Shown here: positions 1 through 6,882 of the stretch, piece by piece
How the letters are laid out: the number at the start of each line of letters is the position of its first letter
Numbering within the stretch: position 1 is the stretch's first letter
From: HXMU1420-2 sp040830545
Lineage (GTDB): Bacteria; Pseudomonadota; Alphaproteobacteria; Rhodobacterales; Rhodobacteraceae
NCBI GenBank assembly: GCA_040830545.1
Contig: JBFOMB010000160.1
Coordinates: 1 to 21,633 of the forward strand
DNA length: 21,633 nucleotides
Reading direction: 5' to 3'
Position numbers and translations under genes: made by a program
The notes under the pieces: model-generated
What the model saw: only the letters and a program-made list of their open reading frames with translations
Databases searched by the model: none
What the model was told of the DNA's origin: nothing

Positions 1-270
1 GACGGCCTCGGTCAGTTCCTGGTTCAGCCCCAGAGCCCCGGCAATGGTGCGCGCCACCTGCGCAACTTCGATGGAATGGGTCAGCCGCGTGCGGTAATTG
101 TCGCCCTCATGTTCCACAAAAACCTGTGTCTTGTGCTTGAGCCTGCGAAACGCGCTGGCATGGATGATCCGGTCGCGATCCCGTTGAAAACAGGACCGAA
201 AGGCAGATTCCTCCTCTGCAATCAAACGTCCGCGCGCGCGGTTTGGGTCGGATGCATAAGCTGCCTGCAT
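1..270 (-). CDS. dgt: dGTPase-like deoxynucleotide triphosphohydrolase, N-terminal part (runs off the window)
   Basis: Only the first 90 codons are present; the gene continues past the left edge. dGTPase-family HD-domain enzymes hydrolyse dNTPs to deoxynucleosides and triphosphate in the cytoplasm and help control dNTP pools. The visible part has the family N-terminus: a segment FQRDRDRIIH (about residues 28-37), then FRRLKHKTQVF (41-51), then RLTHSIEVAQVART (62-75), in which His65 is the first metal ligand of the HD domain. The ATG at 270 is preceded by an AAGGAC stretch at usable distance. The gene is divergent from the Fe-S protein gene at 347, leaving about 76 bp that must hold both promoters. 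The family call is firm. Whether the enzyme prefers dGTP cannot be seen here, since many alphaproteobacterial members are only dgt-like. Confidence 0.92.
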   Translation of the reverse strand, partial: MQAAYASDPNRARGRLIAEEESAFRSCFQRDRDRIIHASAFRRLKHKTQVFVEHEGDNYRTRLTHSIEVAQVARTIAGALGLNQELTEAV

Positions 271-346
271 CACACATGTCCTTGTCGCCTGTCCCGAGGC
301 TTTCTATATTGTCATTCGCGCGCAGTTGAAACCGCCGGAGAGTGAT

Positions 347-670
347 ATGAACCTGCCACCCAGAGTGACCCCACGGGCATTTGAACGTTTGGCTGAAATC
401 GGCGCCGCCGCTCAGGGCCAGGCCCTGCGTGTTGCGGTCGAGGGTGGCGGATGTTCCGGGTTCCAGTACGAGATCGAGCTGGACACACCCAAAGGCGACG
501 ATCTGGTGCTGGAAGGCAGCGGAGAGAAGGTTGTCGTGGACAGCGTGTCCCTGCCCTTCCTCGAAAACGCGACCATCGACTTTTCACAGGAACTGATCGG
601 CGCGCGGTTTGTGATCGAGAATCCGAATGCCACATCCAGCTGTGGATGTGGCACGTCGTTTTCGATTTAG
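347..670 (+). CDS. IscA/ErpA/HesB-family iron-sulfur cluster insertion protein
   Basis: 107 residues, the usual length of A-type Fe-S carriers, which accept [2Fe-2S] or [4Fe-4S] clusters and pass them to apoproteins in the cytoplasm. The three signature cysteines are present: Cys36 in GGGCSGFQY, and Cys99 and Cys101 in the C-terminal SCGCGTSF. The open frame extends upstream to a TTG at 326, but the ATG at 347 is preferred because a GGAG sits about 8 nt before it and the family begins directly with a short lead into TPRAFERL. It is divergent from dgt and convergent with the transporter gene ending at 695. I cannot separate ErpA from IscA or a third A-type paralogue by sequence alone, so no symbol is given. 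Confidence 0.93.
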   Translation: MNLPPRVTPRAFERLAEIGAAAQGQALRVAVEGGGCSGFQYEIELDTPKGDDLVLEGSGEKVVVDSVSLPFLENATIDFSQELIGARFVIENPNATSSCGCGTSFSI

Positions 671-694
671 ATTCCTGACAGGATCGTTTTTTGG

Positions 695-1600
695 CTATGC
701 CTCAGCCTGCGTGCCCTGCGCAGGCCGCAACTGATCCCAGACCAGAAACGCACCCGACCCGATCACAACTGCAACCCCGATATAGGTGCTGACCGCCGGA
801 TACTCGCCAAAGGCCAGCGCGCCCAGGATCACCATCCACACGAACTGCAGGTTCATCAGCGGCGTGACGGTGTAGGCCGTCAACCGGCGCAGTGCCTCGA
901 CCGAAACCCAGCGCGCCAGGAACAGCAGCGCGGCATAGGCGGCAACCCAGATGAAATCCGCCACAGGCATGGGCTTCCAGACAAAGGGCAGCACCAAGGC
1001 CATCGACAGGCACAGCGCCAGATTGGGATAAAACACCTGCGCCAGCGCATTGTTTTCCCGCCGTCCGATATAGCGCGCCAGCACCATGGAAAACGTCCCC
1101 GTCACCGCAGCCAGCAGCGCCCAGATGTGCCCGGCCGAGACGGAGGCCAGACCAGCCGGAAACAGAAACGCCACCCCAACAAACCCAATCGCCAGCGCGA
1201 CCCAGGCCGCAGGGCGCACATGTTCGCCCAGGATTGGCCCGGACATCAGGCCGGCCAGCAAGGGCATCAAGCCGATGAACAAAAACACCTGCGCAAAAGG
1301 CAACAGGCGGAACGCTTGAAAAAACGCAACCGCAGCCAGCACAGTCGCCGCCGACCGCAGCGCCATTGCACCGGGATGGCCCGTGCGGATACCCCGTTGC
1401 TGGCTGGCATGGCGATCCGCAAGCAGGCTCAGCGCCACAACAATGGCCCCGCTGAACGCATATAGCTGCGGGGCGGCATACCCCCCCGCAATCAGCTTGG
1501 TAATCGCATCAGCCCCGGCGATCAGGCCAGTGTAGCACACCACCAGAAACGCCCCGAATCCGGCCCCTGTGGCCACGTTCCGCATCGTCAGCGCGGTCAT
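695..1600 (-). CDS. DMT-superfamily (EamA-type) membrane transporter
   Basis: 301 residues, highly hydrophobic, with about ten predicted transmembrane segments arranged as two EamA-like halves. The second half starts near the GHIWALLAAVTGTFSMVLAR segment. Drug/metabolite transporters of this layout usually export small metabolites or amino acids across the inner membrane; the substrate cannot be read from sequence. The frame is open further upstream, to 1681, but the ATG at 1600 is chosen. It overlaps the stop of the preceding gene as ATGA (1597-1600), the classic sign of translational coupling, and the extra upstream residues are hydrophilic and read inside the neighbouring gene. It is the last gene of a three-gene unit with the helical protein and the FTSGSAP-repeat protein, which suggests it may move something those genes make or sense. 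Confidence 0.88.
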   Translation of the reverse strand: MTALTMRNVATGAGFGAFLVVCYTGLIAGADAITKLIAGGYAAPQLYAFSGAIVVALSLLADRHASQQRGIRTGHPGAMALRSAATVLAAVAFFQAFRLLPFAQVFLFIGLMPLLAGLMSGPILGEHVRPAAWVALAIGFVGVAFLFPAGLASVSAGHIWALLAAVTGTFSMVLARYIGRRENNALAQVFYPNLALCLSMALVLPFVWKPMPVADFIWVAAYAALLFLARWVSVEALRRLTAYTVTPLMNLQFVWMVILGALAFGEYPAVSTYIGVAVVIGSGAFLVWDQLRPAQGTQAEA

Positions 1601-2673
1601 AGCACCACTCCGCTCAGTCTTGTGCGCGCAAAACCGGCAAAGAAGGCCTCGAACTTGTCCGTGCTTTCCAGCGCTTCGCACAGAATGTCATGCCCGACCT
1701 CGCTCAGCCGGTCCTCGATATGAGGGCGCATATGGTGCCAGTCGTCACTACGGTCGCCATCCATTTCGAACATGCATTCCGACATCCGACGCAGTGGCCC
1801 GTCCCAGACCGCGCCACGGTGGAACGTGGTGCGCTCCAGCGACACCGGTTTCGCAAAAGCGCGCCGATCACTAACCGCCATCAACCAATTGCCCACAAAC
1901 CAGTCGTGATACTGATCCATCAGAGGGGCCTGCATGTCAGTCGACACCGCAAACCGGTGGACCTCGCGTTCCAGCCACTCTTCCCAGATTTGTGACGGGG
2001 TCTGCCCGGCATAACGCAGGGCGACACAGATTTCGGACAACAAATCCACATTCTGATCAAGATACGCCAGAATACCTGCGAATTCGAGGCTTGTGATCGC
2101 TGACCGGGACAGGCCCGGATCGCGGCGGCCATATTCGCTCAGATAAAAGACGATATGGGTCAATTCATATGCGGCCTTTTTGTTTGGCACGGCAAACGTA
2201 TCGGATCGGTCAATGAAGGCATGCAACCGGTTGGTTAGCCCCTGATCCTCGGGCTGGGGATCAACCCCGCGCCTTTGCATCAGCCGCCGCGCCTCGGCCC
2301 TTTGCAGGTCGGACATTTCCGCATCCGCCAGCCCCTCGCGCGCGGCCCAATGAACCAACGCTTCACCCTTGTCGCCGGGCATCCCCAGCGCTTCCAGGTC
2401 CAGGCAGATCGACAGCAGAAAGCGGTAATATTGTGGGAAGAACCCCATGCGCCGTTCGACCGAGTCATAAAATTCGCGATGCACCGACAGGGCCTGCAAA
2501 TCCACATCAGCCCCGGTGCATTCCAGTATGTTCAGCAGTTCGGCATTTTCCTTCAGCCAGAACACATCGTCCTCCTGACGGCGTTCCTGACCGAACAGGC
2601 CCAGCAGCGCGCCCAGGCGCGTCTGCTGGCTCTGGTTTTGGGACGGAACGTTCAGATGAATGACATTCGACAT
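1597..2673 (-). CDS. Unrecognised mostly helical protein encoded with the FTSGSAP-repeat protein
   Basis: 358 residues, no signal peptide and no membrane segment, so probably cytoplasmic. I do not recognise a functional family. It looks alpha-helical throughout. Features seen are DDVFWLKENAELLNIL near residue 35, YYRFLLSICLDLEALG near 82, a striking YELTHIVFYLSEYGR near 170, and a C-terminal region rich in Trp, His and Arg (MDGDRSDDWHHMRPHIE). The ELTHIVFYL helix with nearby Tyr and Arg looks like a conserved core and could be a binding or active-site element, but this is inference. The start is the ATG at 2673, with AAGGAGAG about 7 nt upstream; the frame is open 15 codons further but without a better ribosome site. 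The stop overlaps the transporter start (ATGA), and 65 bp separate it from the repeat gene upstream, so the three genes are probably co-transcribed. It might be a maturation partner of the repeat protein. Confidence 0.85.
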   Translation of the reverse strand: MSNVIHLNVPSQNQSQQTRLGALLGLFGQERRQEDDVFWLKENAELLNILECTGADVDLQALSVHREFYDSVERRMGFFPQYYRFLLSICLDLEALGMPGDKGEALVHWAAREGLADAEMSDLQRAEARRLMQRRGVDPQPEDQGLTNRLHAFIDRSDTFAVPNKKAAYELTHIVFYLSEYGRRDPGLSRSAITSLEFAGILAYLDQNVDLLSEICVALRYAGQTPSQIWEEWLEREVHRFAVSTDMQAPLMDQYHDWFVGNWLMAVSDRRAFAKPVSLERTTFHRGAVWDGPLRRMSECMFEMDGDRSDDWHHMRPHIEDRLSEVGHDILCEALESTDKFEAFFAGFARTRLSGVVL

Positions 2674-2738
2674 AGTTTCTCTCCTTCGAATGGCGTCACC
2701 AGAACGCCCCGTGTCCAAACAAACGTGGTCAGCCGTGA

Positions 2739-3413
2739 TCAGCTGCCGGAGGTGAACATTTCCGTCTTGTCACCATTGATCGCGCGGGTGCCGGATACCG
2801 GAGCCGAACCCGAGGTGAACATCTGCACACCTTCACCTGCGGTTGTGTCCGTGGACGCCGCCGGAGCAGAGCCCGAGGTGAACATTTCGGTCGCATCACC
2901 CATGGTCGCATCCGATGCCGCGCTTGGTGCAGAGCCCGAGGTGAACATCTGTGTTGCGTCACCGACAGTTGCGTCAGAGGCCGACGTGGGCGCCGAACCG
3001 GACGTGAACATCTGCGTTGCATCCCCGACGGTCGCGTCCGACGCCACGGTCGGTGCTGAACCGGATGTAAACATTTGCGTTCCATCACCAACAGTTACGT
3101 CAGATTTCATGCTGGGCGCAGAACCGGATGTGAACATCTGAACCAGATCACCGGAATAGGTGGCGGTGGTCGACGGAGCAGAGCCCGAGGTGAACATTTC
3201 CACACCTTCACCTGCAGTCACATCACTTGCGATCTGCGGAGCGGAGCCAGAGGTAAACAGATCGGTCAGTTCGCCGGCCAGCGTTTCCACACAACCCATA
3301 GGTGCAAAACCGGATGTAAACAGGGCCGTACCCTCGCCGTCAAACAGGCTTGATACGTCCTGCGTGGTGGCGTCGTGGGTGGCGCTTTCGTATACTTTGC
3401 GAAGTGCGGTCAT
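2739..3413 (-). CDS. FTSGSAP-repeat protein, ten tandem copies; possible multi-core precursor or scaffold
   Basis: 224 residues, with no signal peptide or membrane segment. After a short N-terminal stretch (about 25 residues) the whole protein is ten repeats, mostly 21 residues long, one of 20, with the last truncated at FTSGS. Motif copies end at residues 38, 59, 80, 100, 121, 142, 163, 184, 205 and 224. The general pattern is a variable S/T/A/D-rich half (for example TVASDATV), then G(D/E)xxx(M/L)FTSGSAP. The first two copies have LFTSG, the rest MFTSG, and the first has FAP instead of SAP. There is a single cysteine (residue 41), so no Cys-rich core. A GGGAG lies about 9 nt before the ATG. 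The codons of the repeats have drifted synonymously, so the peptide itself is selected. The gene heads a unit with a helical protein and a DMT transporter. I do not know its function: a multi-core ribosomal peptide precursor, a phase-separating scaffold or a repetitive binding surface are all possible. Confidence 0.88.
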   Translation of the reverse strand: MTALRKVYESATHDATTQDVSSLFDGEGTALFTSGFAPMGCVETLAGELTDLFTSGSAPQIASDVTAGEGVEMFTSGSAPSTTATYSGDLVQMFTSGSAPSMKSDVTVGDGTQMFTSGSAPTVASDATVGDATQMFTSGSAPTSASDATVGDATQMFTSGSAPSAASDATMGDATEMFTSGSAPAASTDTTAGEGVQMFTSGSAPVSGTRAINGDKTEMFTSGS

Positions 3414-3449
3414 GGAAGTTTCTCCCGTTTGGTTGGTTGAACGTGCCTC

Positions 3450-3478
3450 TACGATTGCACGCTAAACGGGATCGTCAA
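3450..3478 (-). promoter_or_regulatory. Tentative promoter of the FTSGSAP-repeat operon
   Basis: On the minus strand a TTGACG hexamer (3478-3473) matches the sigma-70 -35 element at five of six bases. Seventeen bases downstream lies ATCGTA (3455-3450), a weak -10. Transcription would begin roughly 30 nt before the ATG at 3413. Rhodobacterales -10 elements are often degenerate, but this is only a pattern match. Confidence 0.25.
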
Positions 3479-3513
3479 TCTAGACTTCTCGTTAAAGGTG
3501 TATTTTGGGAGAG

Positions 3514-3522
3514 TTATCCACA
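3514..3522 (+). promoter_or_regulatory. DnaA box, perfect TTATCCACA (first copy)
   Basis: An exact match to the strong DnaA-binding 9-mer. Ten bases after its GTTATCCAC core lies GTGGACAAC (3532-3540), which reads on the other strand as GTTGTCCAC. This is an eight-of-nine mirror copy, so two DnaA-like sites face each other here. The box lies in the 339-bp gap between the repeat operon and exonuclease III. Confidence 0.55.
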
Positions 3523-3589
3523 TTAGAGTCAGTGGACAACAAACTGACACAAAATTTAAAGCGACTGACGCGGACGCGCGGAAAAAAAC

Positions 3590-3598
3590 TTATCCACA
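3590..3598 (+). promoter_or_regulatory. DnaA box, perfect TTATCCACA (second copy)
   Basis: A second exact DnaA 9-mer, 76 bp after the first and in the same orientation, preceded by an A-run (3582-3588). The AT-rich AAAATTTAAA (3551-3560) lies between the two boxes. Three GANTC sites, the CcrM methylation target in alphaproteobacteria, fall at 3526-3530, 3625-3629 and 3648-3652. Beyond these signals, and apart from the promoter candidate, I see no gene in 3414-3752. Confidence 0.55.
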
Positions 3599-3752
3599 GG
3601 CGTCATTTTGGGCGTTCATTTTGCGAATCCGCCCCGATGGGTGACGCGAATCACATTCAGGATTTGCATCAACCACCCTGTCAAACACGCGGCCAATAGC
3701 TTGCCGTCGGCGCGTGGATACGCGATAGATCAGGAAATCGCGGAGGGGTGTC

Positions 3753-4532
3753 ATGAAGATTGCGACGTTCAACATCAACGGCATCAAGGCCCGCGCGCAG
3801 GCCCTGCCCGACTGGCTGGACGAGGCCCAGCCGGACGTGGCGCTGCTGCAGGAAATCAAATCCGTTGACGAGAATTTCCCACGCGAGATGTTCGAGGATC
3901 GCGGCTACAATGTCGAAACCCATGGACAGAAAAGCTTCAACGGCGTGGCGATCCTGTCAAAACTGCCGCTGGAGGACGTCACACGCGGATTGCCGGGGGA
4001 TGACAGCGACGAACAGGCCCGCTGGATCGAAGCAACGGTTGTGGGGAAACAGGCGGTGCGCATCTGCGGGCTCTACCTGCCCAACGGCAATCCGGCACCG
4101 GGGCCGAAATATGATTACAAGCTCGACTGGATGAAACGGTTGAAGGCCCGCGCGCAATCGCTGCTGGACAACGAAGAGGTCGCGTTGATGGCGGGCGACT
4201 ACAACATCATCCCGCTCGCCGAAGACGCCTTTCGCCCCGAAGCCTGGACCGAAGACGCGCTGGCCCGTCCCGAATCCCGTGCCGCCTGGCGTGATATCGT
4301 GAACCTGGGCTTTACCGAAGCTTTCCGGTCCCGCACACGTGGGGGTGGGCACTACAGCTTCTGGGACTACCAGGCGGGCGCATGGAATCGTGGCGATGGT
4401 ATCCGCATCGACCATTTCCTGCTGACGCCACAATGCGCAGACCTGCTGCGCGACTGCCAGATCGACAAGGACGTGCGCGGGCGGGAAAAGCCGTCGGACC
4501 ACGTGCCAGTCTGGGTCGAACTGGATCTGTAA
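3753..4532 (+). CDS. xth: Exodeoxyribonuclease III (AP endonuclease)
   Basis: 259 residues, full length for the ExoIII/AP endonuclease family of the EEP fold. It cleaves the backbone 5' to abasic sites and removes 3' blocking groups in base-excision repair. Catalytic landmarks are visible: Asn7 in FNINGIKAR, the metal ligand Glu34 in LLQEIKS, Asp149 and Asn151 in MAGDYNI, Asp220 in RIDHFLL, and the Asp249-His250 pair in KPSDHVPVW at the C-terminus. The ATG at 3753 follows a GGAGG at good spacing. The gene stands alone on this strand and converges with the dehydrogenase gene; two palindromes fill the gap. The symbol xth follows the family; xthA is the E. coli name. Confidence 0.95.
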   Translation: MKIATFNINGIKARAQALPDWLDEAQPDVALLQEIKSVDENFPREMFEDRGYNVETHGQKSFNGVAILSKLPLEDVTRGLPGDDSDEQARWIEATVVGKQAVRICGLYLPNGNPAPGPKYDYKLDWMKRLKARAQSLLDNEEVALMAGDYNIIPLAEDAFRPEAWTEDALARPESRAAWRDIVNLGFTEAFRSRTRGGGHYSFWDYQAGAWNRGDGIRIDHFLLTPQCADLLRDCQIDKDVRGREKPSDHVPVWVELDL

Positions 4533-4541
4533 CGGCAGAGG

Positions 4542-4560
4542 TCCCGGGTCAGGCCCGGGA
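4542..4560. repeat. Dispersed intergenic palindrome, copy 1
   Basis: Arms TCCCGGG (4542-4548) and CCCGGGA (4554-4560) flank a 5-nt loop TCAGG, ten bases after the exonuclease III stop. It belongs to the same family as 4627-4647, 18594-18616 and 18764-18784. It may form a stem in the xth transcript and contribute to 3' end formation, but no U-run follows it. Confidence 0.7.
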
Positions 4561-4626
4561 TTGCGGTTCGTTTTGGGCCACCGGTGCGATAAATTCGCGA
4601 CGTCCGAACCGCTTGCCGCATACGTA

Positions 4627-4647
4627 GCCCCGGACCCGATCCGGGGC
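4627..4647. repeat. Dispersed intergenic palindrome, copy 2
   Basis: Arms GCCCCGGA (4627-4634) and TCCGGGGC (4640-4647) enclose the 5-nt loop CCCGA. It sits ten bases beyond the dehydrogenase stop codon, between two convergent genes, where a bidirectional stem-loop would help transcript ends. Only a weak, interrupted T-rich stretch follows on the plus strand. Confidence 0.75.
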
Positions 4648-4657
4648 CTCTTGCTCT

Positions 4658-5623
4658 TCACACCTCTGCCAGCATCCGGTCGCTAAGGTCCCACAGCCGC
4701 TCTGCCGCGTCATCGTCACAGGCATGCGCATCCACGCCAAAGTAACGCGCCATTGGACCCTCTGCAGTGGGCGCAGCGATGTTGCAATCTTCGCAATAGA
4801 CCCCGGCAACACCCTCCAACAGGGGTGAACTCGCCGCCCAGAGTGACGTCGAACACCCTTGCTCGGGTGTTTTGAACCCCTGTTTTGCCAGCTCCGAAGG
4901 TTCCCCATCTTCGCCCAACCATCCCAGCGCGATCATCTCTTCCTTGGGCAGGTGGCGCTGCAACGGTGTGAAAATCCCACCGGGATGCACCGAAAACGCC
5001 AGCCCGCCGCGATCTTTCAGCCGCCGGGACAGGGCATTGGCGAACAGGGCATTGGCCGTTTTGGCCTGCCCGTAGGCCTGCCATTTGTCATAAGGCGTGG
5101 CATCGAACTGGATGTCATCCCAGCGAATCCCGGAAATCTTGTGCCCGGTGGAGGACAGCGCCACGACCCGCGCGCCACCCAGCAGCGACATCAACCCCTG
5201 AGTCAGCGCGAAATGCCCCATGTGGTTTACACCAAACTGCGATTCCCAGCCCGGGCCAACCCGCGCTTCGGGGCAGGCCATGATCCCGGCGTTGTTGATC
5301 AGCAGGTCCAGACGGGACAGCGAGCCAACCATCTCGGCTGCAAAGGCCCGGACCGAGGCCAGATCGCCCAGATCCATTTCCCCCATCCGCACGTCGCCTT
5401 CGATCCCGTCCAGTGCTGCTTGCGCCTTGTCCGGTGTGCGCGCGGGCACAATCACCGTGACACCCTTGGCCGCCAGGGCCCGCACGGTTTCCAGCCCCAG
5501 ACCGCTGTAGCCGCCAGTGACAATGGCGGTTTTGCCCACCATGTCGACATCCGCCAGAACCTCGGCACCCGTGCTGCGTCCATGAAAGCCGGAGGACACC
5601 GGCACCTGGTCTTCGATACTCAT
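4658..5623 (-). CDS. Short-chain dehydrogenase/reductase, retinol-dehydrogenase-like
   Basis: 321 residues. NAD(P)-dependent oxidoreductase of the SDR superfamily, acting on an alcohol or carbonyl of unknown identity. The Rossmann cofactor motif TGGYSGLG is at 36-43, NNAG at 110-113, a Ser in LSSTGH at 157-158, and the catalytic YGQAK at 184-188. The long Ser-to-Tyr spacing (about 26) and the 320-residue length fit the retinol dehydrogenase/WW-oxidoreductase-like branch better than the classical 250-residue SDRs. The start at 5623 has an AAAGGTC about 8 nt upstream. It lies 57 bp downstream of the FAD monooxygenase gene on the same strand and is likely co-transcribed, so the two may act in one oxidative pathway. 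Cofactor and substrate are not deducible. Confidence 0.9.
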   Translation of the reverse strand: MSIEDQVPVSSGFHGRSTGAEVLADVDMVGKTAIVTGGYSGLGLETVRALAAKGVTVIVPARTPDKAQAALDGIEGDVRMGEMDLGDLASVRAFAAEMVGSLSRLDLLINNAGIMACPEARVGPGWESQFGVNHMGHFALTQGLMSLLGGARVVALSSTGHKISGIRWDDIQFDATPYDKWQAYGQAKTANALFANALSRRLKDRGGLAFSVHPGGIFTPLQRHLPKEEMIALGWLGEDGEPSELAKQGFKTPEQGCSTSLWAASSPLLEGVAGVYCEDCNIAAPTAEGPMARYFGVDAHACDDDAAERLWDLSDRMLAEV

Positions 5624-5680
5624 CGCTTTTGACCTTTCTGATCAGGATTGCACGCAGGCTCGCCCCGGAAGAACATTCGG

Positions 5681-6811
5681 TCAACCCGCATTGCCATCCG
5701 AAACAACCGTTGTCGGGTCATAGGCATACACCCATTCCAACCGACGGGCCAATGGACCCGCGCCGAGCGCCAGAACCATCTGCGCGCCCCAGGCCCAGGG
5801 TTTGGGCAGATGGAACCGCCACGCATTGCCGCTCGCAATGCCCACAACGCGCGTCGCCCGGTCCTGCCGCAGCGATTGGTACCGCGCCAAAGCCGTGCCC
5901 ACTTCCGGCCCGGCGGCGACAGACTCCGCCAGAACCGCTGCATCCTCCAGCGCCAGACAGGCGCCTTGCGCGAAAAACGGCAGTGTCGGATGCGCCGCGT
6001 CACCGACCAGAACCGCGTTGTCCTTGTGCCAGTGCTGCGCCACGGGCCTCGCATGTAGCGCCCATTGGTAAACGCGATCCACAGCGCCAATCACCCGCCC
6101 GGCATCCCCGTGAAAATCGCTGAACCGCGTTTGCAGCTCTTCCGGATCACCCTCCAGGCTCCAGCCTTCTTCCAACCAGCCCTGACGCTCTTCTATGGCC
6201 ACGAGATTTGCCAATTCTCCGCCCCGCAGCGGATACAGCACCACATGCGCCCGCGTGCCCATATAGACCTGTGCAACCGGTGGCAGCGGCGCGCCCTGCA
6301 ACCGTACCAAAGCCCGCCACGCCACCTGCCCAGTGAAATGAGGTCGCGCAGGCCCGTCAATCGCTCCGCGCCACGTGCCCCGCACCCCGTCCGAGGCCAC
6401 GACCAAATCCGCCTCCAGACTTCCGGGCACGCGGTACTGACCCAACTCCACCTGAACGCCAGCATCCCGCGCAGCATCCGTAAGCAAGGCGAGCAGATCC
6501 GCGCGATGCATGTACCAGATCGGCCCAGCCTCGGCCGAGCGCACTTTGGCCACGCGCCGCCCTGAACTGCCGTCACAGAACCACGTCCCCTGGGACACGG
6601 TCACCTTTTCCGGCACGCCCTGCACAGCGCCAACCGCGCGCAACAACGCCTGCCCGTTTGCGCTAATCTGCAGGCCTGCGCCAACCTCGGTCAGGGCCGG
6701 TGCCTGTTCATACACCACAACCTGCGCGCCCTTCCGGGCAAAGGCAGCTGCAGCGGCCATGCCTCCAATACCGCCGCCGACCACGGCGACCTTCATTCCG
6801 TCACAGGACAC
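5681..6811 (-). CDS. FAD-dependent monooxygenase, salicylate-hydroxylase-like (group A flavoprotein)
   Basis: About 376 residues. Group A flavin monooxygenases use NAD(P)H and O2 to hydroxylate aromatic or similar substrates. The dinucleotide-binding GGGIGG lies just after the N-terminus, followed by the DG-type motif VVASDGVRGTW mid-protein, and the FAD-ribityl motif LVGDAAHPTLPFFAQGACLALEDA in the C-terminal third. The start is uncertain. A GTG at 6811 has GGAGG five bases upstream and is preferred; the ATG at 6796 gives the more usual family N-terminus (MKVAVVGGGIGG), but its nearest ribosome site is about 20 nt away. A hairpin terminator for dksA (6828-6856) ends only 17 nt before the GTG, so either read-through or an unseen promoter feeds this gene. 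The dehydrogenase gene follows. Confidence 0.88.
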   Translation of the reverse strand: MSCDGMKVAVVGGGIGGMAAAAAFARKGAQVVVYEQAPALTEVGAGLQISANGQALLRAVGAVQGVPEKVTVSQGTWFCDGSSGRRVAKVRSAEAGPIWYMHRADLLALLTDAARDAGVQVELGQYRVPGSLEADLVVASDGVRGTWRGAIDGPARPHFTGQVAWRALVRLQGAPLPPVAQVYMGTRAHVVLYPLRGGELANLVAIEERQGWLEEGWSLEGDPEELQTRFSDFHGDAGRVIGAVDRVYQWALHARPVAQHWHKDNAVLVGDAAHPTLPFFAQGACLALEDAAVLAESVAAGPEVGTALARYQSLRQDRATRVVGIASGNAWRFHLPKPWAWGAQMVLALGAGPLARRLEWVYAYDPTTVVSDGNAG

Positions 6812-6827
6812 CCGCCCCTCCGCATGC

Positions 6828-6856
6828 AAAAGGGCGCCGCATCGCTGCCGGCGCCC
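6828..6856 (-). terminator. Rho-independent terminator after dksA
   Basis: On the minus strand an 8-bp GC stem (arms at 6856-6849 and 6839-6832) with a 9-nt loop is followed by TTTT (6831-6828). It begins 26 nt after the dksA stop and is immediately followed by the ribosome site of the monooxygenase gene, so it may act as a partial terminator or attenuator. Confidence 0.75.
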
Positions 6857-6882
6857 CGTTGATTTTCAGATGTCATGCGCGA

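Noticed and set aside
671..692. Terminator after the Fe-S protein gene (T-run at 687-692)
   Set aside because: The preceding GATTC/GGATC pairing is only about 5 bp with a G-T pair, too weak to call with any confidence.
2275..3141. Plus-strand open frame with a GAEPDVNICVASPTVASDA-like repeat
   Set aside because: It is the antisense shadow of the minus-strand repeat gene and of part of the helical-protein gene. It starts inside that gene, has no ribosome site, stops before the repeats end, and the codon drift among repeats is synonymous only in the minus frame.
2739..3413. CRISPR-like array because of about 63-bp periodicity
   Set aside because: The repeats are imperfect, have no unique spacers of constant length between identical repeats, and form a continuous protein-coding frame with a ribosome site. 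No cas gene is nearby.
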